Below, piece after piece: positions 1-11,960 of a stretch of 64,000 nt of DNA. The stretch is from Varroa destructor (taxonomy: Eukaryota; Arthropoda; Arachnida; Mesostigmata; Varroidae): the NCBI RefSeq assembly GCF_002443255.2, contig NW_019211456.1, forward strand, positions 50,032,486 to 50,096,485, written 5' to 3'. Under the pieces are notes generated by a model. That model worked only from the letters and a program-made list of their open reading frames with translations. It was not told the origin of the DNA and made no database searches. The translations under genes were made by a program, and so were the position numbers. The first letter of the stretch is position 1; every line of letters starts with the position of its first letter.

Positions 1-1281
1 GCTGTGAATATTTAACGGATTCGTACATTATTTTACGAAATTTAGTCCTAGTAACGTTTCTAGATTTGTACAAAATTACGGCCTTCCGATCGTAGCTATT
101 TTAACGATTTAGCTAAATTATATCACACTTAATGTGTTTTTCTTCTTTATCATCATTTTAATCATCTTAACCTTATAACGGTTTTCACTCTTTGTTAATA
201 AAATCGTAAAATAAAGATTAAACAATTTGTTAGGTCCACGGCGAAACGAGTTTTTTTTTCTTTTTTTTTTTTTTTTTTCTACCCAATACGAGTTTCGGTC
301 TTTCAACAGTACGGGAAACGCAATGTTTAATATCTAAACGTTTGTCATAGAAGAGACAGATGCTAAAAAGCAAAATTACTGCTATTTTTTTTTTAGCTAA
401 AAAAGTTTTCGATATCGCCAATGGAAAGGGGCCAGTCGATAACTTGACAAACTTTTTTCTAGGTACAAACTAATTCGATTGTATTAACAAGCTCTGGATA
501 CACAATACGGTGACTACTATCGGCCCAACTTTGTTAACTTACTATATAACTTTGCTTCTGCCCTATCTATGAATATAGAGTTCAATTCGATAGTGGCTGA
601 ACTTGCATGAACATGACTAGCAATCGGTTTTCTTTACAAAAATACTACCAAAATAAACCTCTGGCCAAAAGCAAACAACTTCGATAAGACAAAGCGTCTA
701 TAATTATTCTCACGAATGGTCCGTGTTGATTTGATAAAAATCTCACTTGATTTGTTACCGAGACTCCAAGTAACATAATAGAATAGAGGTAAAAGGTAAC
801 GGTGCTTACCGGCTGGAACAGACCAACACAGTCAAGCACAAAAGAGCGCAACGATAAGATATACTTAATTTAAAACCGTGATATCAGTCTAACAGTCAAC
901 AATATCCTTGCGTAATCCACTGAAGCGTTGCAAGACTCCTACACACGGAAAATCGGCAGGTTATAACGTTGCCAGGTTGAGTTCTACTTTAGGACCGTCA
1001 AGGGATGAAAATACCTTTACTATAAGAATCAATTACTACAGAGGATGCTTCGTAACGAACGTTCGATCTGGAGGTAATCAGATTTTTAAAATACGAAATT
1101 GTGGCGTCATGATGTGATTTGTTTGACCTTTAGTTGGCTGTTAGAGTAACCTCTCAATAATATCTTCTTTAGTTTTTTAAATCGACTAATGAACATCTTG
1201 TAAATAACGAGATACATATCTTATCGATAAGCTAGAATCAGTCTGATATAGATAATCCTGTAGTGATGATCTTATTTTTCG
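1..1281. other. Gene-free stretch, nothing recognised
   Basis: No frame here exceeds about 70 codons and none shows a domain I recognise. A T-rich tract with one C interruption lies at 251-278; on the complementary strand it produces a lysine-rich frame that is only a homopolymer artefact. Confidence 0.6.
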
Positions 1282-2290
1282 CTACCCTAGACATTTTGAT
1301 TCAGTATCTTTAAGAGTTTGCAGATGAAGCTGCCCAAGTTTTTCTTCTCGAACAGCTACTACTACGTTTGTTATGTTATAAGGTAATAATCTTAGTATAA
1401 TCTCTGAAGTTTCTGTCTTAATTTCTGTAAGATCTAACGTTTCACACCCGTATAAAATTTCCGAGAGCATTGGACCTTTTCATAAAATTGAATGAATGCT
1501 AAGTGCATAGGTGGCCGACGATCGATGCCTTGCGCCTTCTGCGCGATAGACGACAGAGATAACAAAGTAGCGTGCGTAGTCTGTTCATCTTAATATATAA
1601 TCTACAATGGTGGTCTCGGTTATAAATTTGTGAATATAATAATTCTAATTTGTTTACGCAGATATTAAATAATTGAATCTATCGAACTGGTTCCTCGGCG
1701 ACAAATACAAATTAAAACTATTAAGAAACCCACAGCATCTGTCTGTGGACATGTTATGATCGGCCCACTCAATCCTATTTGTAGCCTGTTCATTCAACCT
1801 CGTTTTTTTGTCCATGATAGTTAGTATTTTTAAAGAAAAACATATTGCACGGCGGCTGGAGTAACTTTAAGTGAACGCACCGTTTCAACACTACGTAGAC
1901 CTAAAGTCAAACACATTATTAATATAATCATAAGATCAATGATAGAGATCATAGAGTATTGTGGACAGGCGTTCTGCATGAATTGAGGGTTTGCGAAAAG
2001 TTTACGGCAGGGATTCGGACAATGCACTCCTTTAAAACGAAGTTCGTACCGGGAGAGGCCGAGGCGCACATGAAGAAGCCAGGTCGTCAATGCAAAGCGA
2101 ACGTCAGCAAAATACTGCACAATGCTCAGCGTCTGAGGTAACATTCAGAGATGCTTTCAATAGTAGAAGTCAACGGCCTCATTTAGACACGCGTAAGTAA
2201 CTCACAAAAAACAGAGGAAGTTCCGACATTCCTTGTGCATAGCCTGCACGTTCTTACGAAAGTTTCAAAAAGCTTTTATGGAAAGGTACA
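1282..2290 (-). pseudogene. LINE reverse transcriptase palm/thumb remnant
   Basis: The clearest piece is a 62-codon minus-strand frame (1282-1470) opening MLSEILYGCETLDL. This matches the LLYGCETW block that follows the RT core in RTE, R4 and related LINEs. About 15 codons later NITNVVVAVRE corresponds to the downstream ISNxEVR block. Just upstream, around 1500-1545, QKARQASI and HLC resemble the family's basic ARxAFxxLxHLW helix. A trace of motif B (CPQYS followed by IID) lies at 1935-1976. A possible motif A (F-I-K-A-F) lies near 2265-2285, about the expected distance away. The YADD motif C was not found. At least three frameshifts are needed to join these pieces. Confidence 0.55.
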
Positions 2291-3222
2291 CAGATCGCTC
2301 TATCTCAGACAAGCAGTAATGCATTTTTCTAGTTTCCAGTACCTCCCTTGGGAGACGCTTGTGTCCAATCTTGAGAGAAAGCTTACTACCGCTACGTTAT
2401 GAGATCAGCTCTCTTAATGTTAGGAAGGTTCAGCCTCTATTTGCTTCTTCCTTTCACCTCCTATTCGTTGTTGTCGTTTCGTAGGTCGAGTACGTAGAGC
2501 CATTTCGGTCGGTTTAAGCTGATGGAATTGAGACTATAAGAACCAAAGAGAAAACCTCACCATAATTGACTGGCATTCTAAGTAGCAACGACTGAGTTCT
2601 ATTACTTTCAATTTCGGCTTCAGAGTTTGTCGTATATCTATTATTTGGTATTAAGCGTCGCTTCCCTTGCCAAAAAAGGCTGTTTTCTGATTGCCCACAA
2701 AGCGATGCTATTTTCACTATAATTAATATCGTTTTGGTTACAAAGGCGTCATCTAATAGTTACCTTTCTGTCGGAGGCCTATATTGTCTTTCCTAAGGGC
2801 TGGCTTAGTCGTATAAGTGGACGCTTACGCATTGCATAAAGAAGTATACGTATATTGGATCCTCAACTGATCTCCAAACTAGAATACGTACGTCCTGTGA
2901 TGAACTCAATAATTAGGTACAAATCAGTTATTCGGTAGTACTTGCAAATGTTTTAAATCTTCGTACTGTTGATTGAACCTTGTCAAACAGAGCTAAGTTC
3001 ATTGTCAGTAAAGAATATATATTCAATGTATTGCTAGCGGCTCCTCCGATTCGTTACCGTATTAACACTTGGAGCTCATAAACTGACAACGGCTTCCTTT
3101 GTCACAGAAGTTTTGTGAAGGAGCGCTATGATGCCTCTCCGCGCCACTGGTTCTATGCTTTCACATAAGTTCTTCGCTCATGTTACAACTAAGCTTCAGT
3201 CAACTGACGCATCAGCTTCAGA

Positions 3223-3925
3223 TCACCGAATGATGCATGCACTAGGCAATACAAACTTAGAGAAAAAACGCAGTTGAACCATTGTCCTGCAGCTATTTTC
3301 GACATACTTACGTAAACCCAAGCATGCCTCAATGGCATTGAGCTTACTCCCGAAATCACCCGTACAAGACCTGGTTGGATTCAGCGCACGTGCACCGTAA
3401 CCCCAGACAACATATCGCCGATCTTTTTTCAGGAAGCGATGCACTTTCTCATTGTTCTATTATCTTGTCTATTATCTATACTCGCCGTTTCGAAATCGGC
3501 AAGTTCATCGACTATTTCCCAAATCTGTTACGGCTGTTGACGAAGAGATGTCGCGTTCGTAGCCATATCTGCTGCATAAGCTGCATATTACGTCTCATGA
3601 AAGCAAAGGTCATCTTTAATGCCAGCTTCTACTTCCTGTCCTCAGACAAACTGTCTGATCCCTACCAACACGGCTTGCGAGAAAAAAACGGTCTACCAGT
3701 ATGAAACTCCTAAAAGTGAGCCACGACTGACCCTTCGCACACAACTGAGCTATATCTCTGCATGTAGTATAGGTAGGTTGACTAGCACATTCTTTTTAAG
3801 ATGATGGACTCTCTAGGGATCAGTTCTCGGGTGACTGCTGGGTGCCGGTCGTGTGTCACCGATCAAATCTTTATAACCAAGATAACTGATTCCGTCTTCG
3901 CACGAGCCAGGAACCCATACGGAGT
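3223..3925 (-). pseudogene. LINE endonuclease domain remnant
   Basis: At the upstream end, LRMGSWLVRRRNQLSWL resembles the usual LINE endonuclease opening (a Gly-Ser-Trp-Asn-Val-Arg-like block); the catalytic Asn of that block is replaced by Leu here. About 190 codon-lengths downstream, GDFGSKL stands where families have GDFNA or GDMNA, followed by an acidic, Gly-Leu-rich stretch and a run ending KFVLPSACI. That run lines up with the family pattern in which a leucine-rich helix leads to a Leu-x-Ser-Thr-Asn-Phe strand. The middle part is not readable in one frame. The Asn of GDFN is also lost (Gly here), so the domain would be catalytically dead. An uninterrupted 73-codon frame covers 3223-3444. 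Confidence 0.55.
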
Positions 3926-6900
3926 GCTTCAGGATCAATGTCTAGGACATAAACGTGCAGCTTCGACAAATGTGAATCACATATAAAATACACGGCAATG
4001 ACCTTAAAGAGTATTGGAAAATAGTGAATATTATAGACACATTGAAAATTCTGAAAGTCATTGACAACACGGCATTCTATTCAGGCTAGTAAGTTACATA
4101 AGAAGTAGCTATCTATAAAAATTTGGATGTTTCACTCCACGAACAGGTCAAATTCTAAAGTTCTATTATGAATCAGATGTGGTTGAAACTGTCTTTTGCA
4201 TCTATAATTTGATTCTCCGTATAAAGAACGCCTAAACAGTACACCCGAATTGACATGTTATACTTATGTATGGATTCCGTTTCATTAACGAAACATTGAT
4301 TTGCTTTAACGTGTAACGGTGAAAGTTTGTCAAGTAACTCCCCCGACGACCCAGCATTGCTCAAAACCAAATCATCCTCTTCAACATTGTTGATCCACAA
4401 CGTAGTATTGATGGTACTCAACAATCTTCTTCAAAATATCAAACTTAATAGCTTGCACACAATCAAAAAAATACTCTTAAAGACGGCCTTTTAATTTAGC
4501 TGTCTGATTTCCGATACGCTAAATCAATACTTTGGTTAGCGCATGACCCAGTGAATAAACGAATAAGGCCACTCAAATTGTATCATATTGCTTCACTTTT
4601 AATTTTTATCTGATAAAAGGGTCCTTTAATATTTTTAGTCTAGAAGATCAGATAGTGCACTTTTTTAAGTGGCCAGACTTGGGTATGACTTTTTTCTTTG
4701 TTAAAACACCTTTTAAAATATGAAGAAGTTTTACAGTTCTATTTGATGATAAGGCAATTTTTCTCATTTTTGTAAGACAAACGTACCGAAATGGAGACGG
4801 AGAGCAACGGCAACGTCGCGTCTGTAAGGCCAAAAGTTAGCTCAAGGAGTCAGCTCGTTTTGCAGACGATAATTAGCTACAAACGTAGACAAGGATTACC
4901 AGCACGTATGGGGTGTGAGATCAACGCGTGTTATCGATACTGCACTATTTGTCTATAGCGTCATTGCACTAACGTTTTGAATGTTGTAAATAATGGCACG
5001 ATCGCCATCACGAGTGTACATTTTAAGGTCATGAGCATATGTCTTTTTCTATACAGAGATTGCTCCAAATCATTAGAATTATTGACACAACCACATATAA
5101 TTAGGGAAGAGCAAAGTTAGCTCGTGCGTTTAATACTTTAAAAGTCGGCCCTTCAGGACTGGTTGTGGTGAAGTCTAAAACGATACCTTTTAAAAGTAGG
5201 TCCTTACTTTGAGTCCTCAAGGTCGGCGCTATGTAAGAGCTCGTCGATTGCGGACTTTTTCTGTGTGTAAATGTTTGACAGTTATGCAGAAAGTTACGGT
5301 ACCTGACGAGTACTAATGCAAACTAGCCGCAGAAATCAATCGGTGTTTTTTTTCTCTCTGTATGAGTATCGTCTTTTTCCTTTGTAGCCACTAAAGCACC
5401 ACAGTCTTTGACGCGCTTGTTTCTTTGACATACCGATAATAAAACAGAGCGTCAAAGACATTCAGTATTTCTAAGATATTTTTAAAGTTTGGCTTTCCTT
5501 CTTGCTGAGGAATGACAATAGTAACTGGCGTCCTGAGTAGTAGATAGGAGGAACAAGATAGTTCTTAAGCAGAAAATTTCCAGTACGTTTTGATCGCCCT
5601 ATAGTTCCTCCTACATTAATTAATGCTAATAGAGAGGTGTCAAAGAGTTCACTGAAACATTCGACGGCTCGCAAGCAGATAAAGGTGTACTAAGCCCTAG
5701 CCGAAAGTGAGCGACAAGTCTAGCAAAGGGAGTGCAAAAGCAGGCTGAGTGGATTCTGCGACAAGTTGAAGTATTTGCCACTCACCGTTATATAGTCTCA
5801 TTTGACAGAGAACGCCACTAAATGAAAGCAGGGTCGTCATGAGTTTGAACGCAAACGATATTACTAGGAGTATGGACTCGCTCCAAGCGAAGACAGCAGC
5901 AGGTGTCAGGATCTGAAACACGTTAGCACATCAGTTACAGTATGAAGAAGCCATCGATGATATTCAGAGTAACTGCCTCACAGTTCTCTCTCTGTCTCTC
6001 TGTCACAGCTTACGAGCATTCTCAATAACTACAATGGGTATGCTTTTATTTTCTTCTGCCACGGTAGAAAACGTAGCTGTCACTTAACGGGAGCTCATGA
6101 ACTCATTGATGATCGGCACTAAACCAGGATTTAACCTTCCTACCAGTATCGATAAGATATTTTGGCGCAGTACATGCGGAATAACTTAAATCTGCTGTTA
6201 ATAAACACGTTGTGTTGTGGGTTTACTTTCATTCATTAAGTAGTATTTCTTTCGTTCTCAGATATCCATTAACTATATTGAGCTTTTCCTCTGTTACTTC
6301 TAGCTCGGACGATGATGAAGTCCGAACTGAAGTATAGCTTACCGACATAAACAAGGTGTCATAAAATCCTGTACATTCGATAATGTGCTTACTGTTGGTC
6401 CCGCTATTTTGAGCGATGTCGTACAGGATGTTGATTCTGTGCTTAGATCTGAAGTATGTCACCAGAACAACCTCATTCAGCATTTATGTACATATACTAA
6501 TGGCCAAAATAGTGCGGTTGCTAATAATAGCTAGGATGATGCATACCTGTACAGCCAGATCCGAAATTAATTTTTATTCAACAGGCTCCATTATTCATGA
6601 TCTCCTGCATTACCTGTAACGGGTGAGTTAAAATCTGATTGAAACAGGAAAAATATTATAATTATGTACATGTTTTAACATCTTGCTACATCTGTGATAG
6701 GCTTGTTTGGTTGTGCCAATAAACAGCCAACGCACTGAAGTTTAGACGCATTTCTATCGCCAATAAAAGACAGATTGACTGGAAAATGCCACTCCGTTTT
6801 AGCTAGAATAGCTTCATACGATTTGAACAAAGCTTTTATTCAAATCTTTTCTTTTATTAGCGAAATATCGTTACTGTTATCACTGAATAGTGGAACTGAT

Positions 6901-9859
6901 TCCAGAGCAGAGCTCACATATAAAATTGCATTGGCTGAACTGAGCTCTGGATTTTTGGAGAAAAGGGAAAAAGGACCAAAAAACTATAATACTTAAATCA
7001 TTAGCGCAGCATAGTTTAATTGATCCCTTCGATTTTTAGTAGTATTTAATTTCTAAGAGCTTTGAATTTCATTTCAACATAGGCCTCCTCCTTGCTAATT
7101 CTGGACAAGCTTAATAATATAGTTGTTTAAAGGATCAAATGTATGTAGCTGGCATAACGCCGTACAGGCGAGCATGAGTTCTTGGTGGCTCGACAACAAC
7201 GTAATAGAAGAAATGAGCTAATTCAGGGATGTTGAATGGTCTGGGAGTTAGCATCTGGAGAAAATCTAAATATATTTTAACTTACGTTCTGCCAGGATAC
7301 CCGAAACCGCGAAACATTTTCTGTTAGGGCCAGAAATCTGCTTGAGATATATCCTAAAACACTGCAGTTTCAACATAGCCAGCGATTTGACACTAATACC
7401 ATTCTGCAAAGGAGATCTGAAAGCAAAGGATCTTACCTGAGACGAAGTAACCGAACCAATATAATCAGCTGAATTCCATATAGGTTTCTCTAATTGTTCT
7501 GAGACGTATTTCCACAAACTTAACCAAAGCTGCTAGATACATTCTCGGACCCTTTGCGGTACAAAGTAGAGTTAATAGGAAATGATCATGGTAAAATCTT
7601 AGCGGCCAATGTGATATTGGTAGACCTTTGTCGCATCTGTCTTCCTCTTCTTCTCCTTCCTAGCCACTAACACAGCACGAAGAAAGGCTTTGTATGATCC
7701 GACGGTAGTTTATTTCTAGCTCACAGAGTAGTGACGTAACGGTCAATCTGACATCTGATTCCACTGATTCTATGATATATAGGAGTATTCGACTGAATGT
7801 TAGCTCAATCATATATTCCCTTGTGTTGTTTCTTTAATTTTCTACAATTAGATCAAGCTCGCAAAACTCAACGATAAGGCCAGACCAGTTCAATGATGCC
7901 CATGGTCCTTTTTAACCGCTGGGAGTAATACAGACAGAATAGTACTTGCTAGCAGGCATCCTCGGAGACTATATACCGGCTGTACTGAAAGTCACCGGGC
8001 ACCTAGTAGAAACTAGATTAATGATTACAGCGTAGTAAACACAGTCGAACACAGCAAGTTCAGGCTCATCCTACATATTAAAACAGGATTATTTTGCCAT
8101 GTCGCTTAGTTGCATTTGGAAGGCAAAGCTAGTCTCGGTAACATTCCGTACTTGAGTTCTATTTGCCATCGACTATTGGTTGTTTCATTGTAATATGTTT
8201 TGTCAGACTTTCATCCCCATATGAAGATCACCTACAGGTTCGTGGCATTTTAGATGGCAGAACATGTAGGTTTAATTACTTTATTGTGGGACATCGTCTA
8301 GTATTACTGACTCCAAAAAACACATTTCTGGGTTGCTTTGGCAAACTCGTGCCTACGAATGACTCTGCTATGCGTGGGTTCCTGTGAATTGTCGCACAGT
8401 CAAGAACGCCTAGTTCCGTCTAAAGGCCTAGAACGTCGCGAAAACGTCGAGTGACGTTCGCGAATTTAGAGGATCACGTCGCTTCTTTGCTCGCTTGCCA
8501 ACAACGTATCGGTGTATTAGCCAACACCTGTAACGATTTTATAAATTCCGTTTCCGTTTAAATGCCCCTTTGGTCTCACTAATAAAATCCTGTTATTTAT
8601 AGAAGCCCGGGCAACAACGCGACAACATTTTTGGCCCTCTTGGCCTATGCTTCGCGCGCCTAGAACGAAAACGAAACTGACTCGTGGCGCTGCTGTTTTA
8701 GAAGAGAGTGATGGAAGAAAGCTGTCTGTTTGCCTAGCCCGTACAATGTTATTTCAGCCGTCCCTGCCGGATCGGCCACGCTCGTAGCTTCCGATTGCCG
8801 ACAGTGGATCTCTTTTGCATATTCCCACATGCTCAAACCTGTTGCCCGTTCTTCCGTGTTCGTTCGCTTGCCTGTTACTTGTGTTCTTTTTTTACATTAC
8901 GTCCTCCGCCTAACAGACCACACGTATTTCTACATTACAGATGGGTAAACATACCTACAGCTTAGGGAACAGGTGTTTGGATAGATGATTGCTATGCACG
9001 CGGACCAAAACTCTGAACTGACGTTTAAGGCAGACTCTTGCCTCGTTTATAAAAGAGTGATCCCTAGAAGGATACCCATAAAATAACAGAGCGAAATAGT
9101 ACCTCATTCGAGTGACGTAAATGTTGTTTAGTTTTAAGGATACCCCAATCCTCCTCCCCCCCCCCCCCCATCTGTCATGAAGAATCATATCGTCATTATT
9201 ATTGATATGAAACGTAATATTTCGGCCTGTATCTCAAGAATGCAGATATATTGAGTTGGGTTTAAACGTCAAAAGTCAGTTAATTTTTCGGGAATAGTTT
9301 ATTGCATTAGGAATACCTGTATAAACAGAGGCAAATAATCAGTAACTTACTTCTAGCGTGCAAAAAAACAATTAAAATTGGCACATACATGCTTATATTT
9401 AGCTGTGAGATTAAGGAATGTCGCGAACTATAAAAGCTTGAGAATTCCGCGGCTAAACCAAGCGGAGGTTCGAGCTTCATATTTTTTCAGTAAGAAAACT
9501 ACTCCACTGGCTCAGAAAAAAGGATAAAGGGAGCCGCTGGAATGAACTGTAAGTTACTGAATGATTTTCCAAGAATTGTTGCCTTTTGTCGATCGAGTTC
9601 AGCTTGGATAACATTTTGTAGGTTGTAGCAAATGTAGCCCGGAAGCCTTAGAATACATTTTTGATTAGAGCGTGGAAATTATATTCAACACATAAATTGA
9701 CGTATATATATATGAGTAGCCGATAAATATTTTTTTAGTCTACCATGCAGTAAAGTGCCTTAGTCTGGATACTACGGATTAGACGAGGAGCCTTTGTTAC
9801 TACAGTGACGATTGATGTTCGAAACCTTGAAGCTCTCCTAAATCGGTGCCTCCATAAAG
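3926..9859. other. Gene-free stretch, nothing recognised
   Basis: Nearly 6 kb with only short frames (the longest are 72-84 codons) and no motif I can tie to a protein or RNA family. It holds a 14-base C run at 9156-9169. An imperfect GC-rich inverted repeat lies at about 8436-8462, inside a slightly GC-richer patch (8390-8950). A short CT dinucleotide-rich tract lies near 5985-6005. The GC-richer patch could be an older insertion, but I cannot name it. Confidence 0.55.
9156..9169 (+). repeat. Poly(C) run, 14 bases
   Basis: Fourteen consecutive C residues, preceded by CTCCT. Long C or G runs are rare in AT-rich invertebrate DNA and are prone to length error in sequencing. On the minus strand it reads as a G run that could form a G-rich secondary structure only together with other G runs, which are not nearby. 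Confidence 0.9.
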
Positions 9860-10090
9860 GTGTATGCTGAGTACACAGACCACGGAACCGATTTTGCCAA
9901 CGGCCCATTAACAACAGCTACGGGCTCCGTTACACAAAGACCTCATGACAGAGTTCCTGAAGTCTCGTATGACTTCACAAGTGAAGTTGTGTTTGAAAAC
10001 TGGTATTCCAGATGTGAAGGCATGCTTGCCACGATTTGTAATTCAAGCAGGATAGGTCATACATACCCTTACAACTTCCAGCCCAAGTAA
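9860..10090 (+). pseudogene. Ty3/gypsy Gag fragment
   Basis: A 76-codon frame contains VPEVSYDFTSEVVFENWYSR near its middle. Family knowledge: Gag proteins of this gypsy lineage carry a conserved block of the form P-E-F-x-Y-D-P ... F-x-x-W-Y/F-x-R near the start of the capsid domain. The aromatic and Trp-Tyr-x-Arg positions agree. The piece lies about 800 bases upstream of a matching RT on the same strand, which supports the call. The frame's start is arbitrary and the rest of capsid and any zinc knuckle are not visible downstream, so only a small part of Gag survives. Confidence 0.6.
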
Positions 10091-10849
10091 GTCTTGGTGA
10101 TACGATAAACTATATTAAGATATAGCCTTTGTGGTCACAATTGGTCGTCGTGTTGATGTCCTTCGAAGCGGCCTGTGGGAACAATCCCCACTTTCGAATA
10201 ATACACACGATAGAAATCTAACACATTTCAACAAAAAGCTTCCAATCGCATACACACTGGAAATTAATTATGTTAACATTCCCACACATATGGCCATAAA
10301 AGAGAATGGTACTTTACGAAAATATATGTGAAACGGTGCAAATACCTAAACGCAGGGCTGAAACAGCTTACTGCGAAAGTTTGAATGTGTCTGATATCGC
10401 CACTGGCTAACCGCTGTCTAAACATTTAATCCGTAGATAATAACGATACATTTTCTATGAAGATCTACAGAAGAATCGACATACAGAACAAAGAAAATTG
10501 ATTAGGACAAGACACATGAAACACTATAGGGAAATCCCCACTGATAGAACTTATAAGCCAGTCTTGCTCGGAATATTTTGCGAACCATATAATGGGTACC
10601 ATTGAAGTGTCTGTTATGTCTTTACCGACAATATGCTTGTTTCGGAGGGTTGTCAGCTGTAAAAAGCAAAAACTATCGTTGAAAATATCCTAAAATCCAG
10701 CTGCAAGGGCAAAGCATCGCCTTTAAAATAATGTAAATAACTTGAAACAGACAAACTCGTAAGTTTCCAATTCTGAATTGAGCAAACGCATTTAAGGAAA
10801 AGTTCACTTTCGACTAAAATCCGAAGCAAGAGACATCTTCACGAAGTTG

Positions 10850-11470
10850 GAACTTGTTTCGTGCTATATTCTCGCTGCACTAGAGAAGGGATCGTAACGA
10901 CTTACCCAGAGTATGTTGCTCCATTGGTAGTAATGCAGAAAAAAAAAAAGAACGGCTAGCGTTAGATTATGTGCAGATTTTTCCACCGGTCTGAATGGTA
11001 TACTAAAAGACAATCGATACCCTTATCAACACTAAATACCGCTTTCACTGCACTCGATGACGAAAAATACTTCTCGACAATAGGTTTACAGATGGAAATT
11101 GTTGACGAAGAAAAGAAACTACTGACAAAAATAGTCCCCACGGGTTTTATGGGCACAGTCGACTTACATTTGAAATAAAGGTACCCCGTTTTCATAAATG
11201 AGATTAATAATGGATTAACTGATATTTTAGTCTATCTAGATGACATCGTAGTTACTAATTCTACCATTCAACAACATAAAAGGCCTAATGGGCGGTTCTA
11301 ACGAACGGCGGACGTCACCCTCCAAGTCCGACTTGAACATTATAAGTTCCCTAGGGGAACTAACTACTTAAGTTTCCAGACGATCATAAACGGAATCCGG
11401 GGAAGACTGAAACTACTGTAGACATCCCTCAGCCCAGAAACGGCCAGAACTACGCTTGTTATTCGGGATG
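10850..11470 (+). pseudogene. Ty3/gypsy reverse transcriptase remnant
   Basis: EGIVTTYPEYVAPLVVMQKK (10885-10944) matches the RT start, where families have GxIxPVxxSEWAAPIVVVKK. After an A-run come RLALDYVQ and, one frame over, DFSTGLN, NRYPLSTLNTAFTAL, KYFSTIGLQMEIVDEE and KKLLT (about 10970-11130). The catalytic block reads VYLDDIVV (11230-11253), so both Asp residues of the YxDD motif are kept. It is followed by the thumb/connection region (about 11370-11440), where PGKTETTVDIPQPRNGQ matches the dP-x-K-x-x-A-I-x-x-P-x-P-x-N pattern. At least three frame changes and a stop after the 69-codon frame 10969-11178 make it non-functional. Confidence 0.85.
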
Positions 11471-11689
11471 ATCACGTACTATATAGTATTTATAGAAAGC
11501 AAGTAAAATCAAAGGTAAGAGGTAAAGTAAGATAAGAAAAATTTATGGACTTCTTAATATATTTCAGATTTAGAAAAATATGGAGTTTTTACGGTCAAAA
11601 AAATGGCAGAAATTCCCAAATGGAGATCGAAAAGTTTACGATTCAACCTCGTACCCACTACGGCTATTCGCTACCAAATATGGTCGCAG

Positions 11690-11960
11690 CCGATGCCGGC
11701 CGGTGGGGCACTCATGTCGAAATATCACATCGATACCCAAATGGTCCGAAAAAGCCCTCTAATCAATTTACAAGCAAATCAGAACAACGCTATGCGCAAA
11801 CTGAAAAGGAGCTTTAGCTCCTTGCATGTAAAAAGCGGAGATTTTCTAAGCATTTTTTATGCAATAGTTAGCAACGGTTTATGGTCGGTAAGCAAAAATT
11901 GATTTTGCTTACCGACCATAAAGCACTGCTAACTATTAAAAGAAACCATTCCTTCCTAGG
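11690..11960 (+). pseudogene. Ty3/gypsy RNase H remnant with inverted duplication
   Basis: HRYPNGPKKPSNQ, then SEQRYAQTEKEL (about 11715-11815) match the gypsy RNase H pattern S-E-x-x-Y-A-Q-x-E-K-E. Further on LLTDHKALLTI (about 11906-11936) matches T-D-H-K-P/A-L. Between the two, a K-rich helix ending F-Y-A (about 11830-11862) corresponds to the family's K-F-H-x-Y-x-Y-G. Normally about 23 residues lie between EKE and TDH; here there are about 33 codon positions. The excess sits exactly where the left arm of a palindrome (11863-11937) begins. Stop codons interrupt the frame. Confidence 0.8.
11863..11937. repeat. Near-perfect 35-base inverted repeat (hairpin), loop 5
   Basis: Left arm 11863-11897 and right arm 11903-11937 are reverse complements at 32 of 35 positions, with a 5-base loop (attga). 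The right arm encodes the conserved RNase H TDHK block of the gypsy copy. The left arm has no counterpart in the family and lengthens the domain by about 10 codons, so it is probably an inverted copy made by foldback or template-switch synthesis after insertion. The three mismatches are clustered at arm positions 12, 13 and 15. Confidence 0.9.

Larger units (their letters stand above)
1282..3925 (-). mobile_element. Decayed LINE (non-LTR retrotransposon), endonuclease to reverse transcriptase
   Basis: Read on the minus strand, short motifs of one LINE open reading frame appear in the right order. They are an endonuclease start (MGSWLVR, 3898-3918), an endonuclease core motif (GDFGSKL, near 3340-3360), an RT motif A trace (about 2265-2285), a motif B trace (about 1935-1976) and the thumb motif ILYGCET (1438-1455). 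Family knowledge: such elements have an apurinic-type endonuclease followed by RT, and copy themselves by target-primed reverse transcription. The distance from endonuclease start to YGCET is about 2.5 kb, close to a full-length ORF2. Stops and frameshifts break the frame throughout, so it is inactive. No 5' end, 3' tail or target-site duplication was found. The single motifs are short; the collinear order carries the call. Confidence 0.62.
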
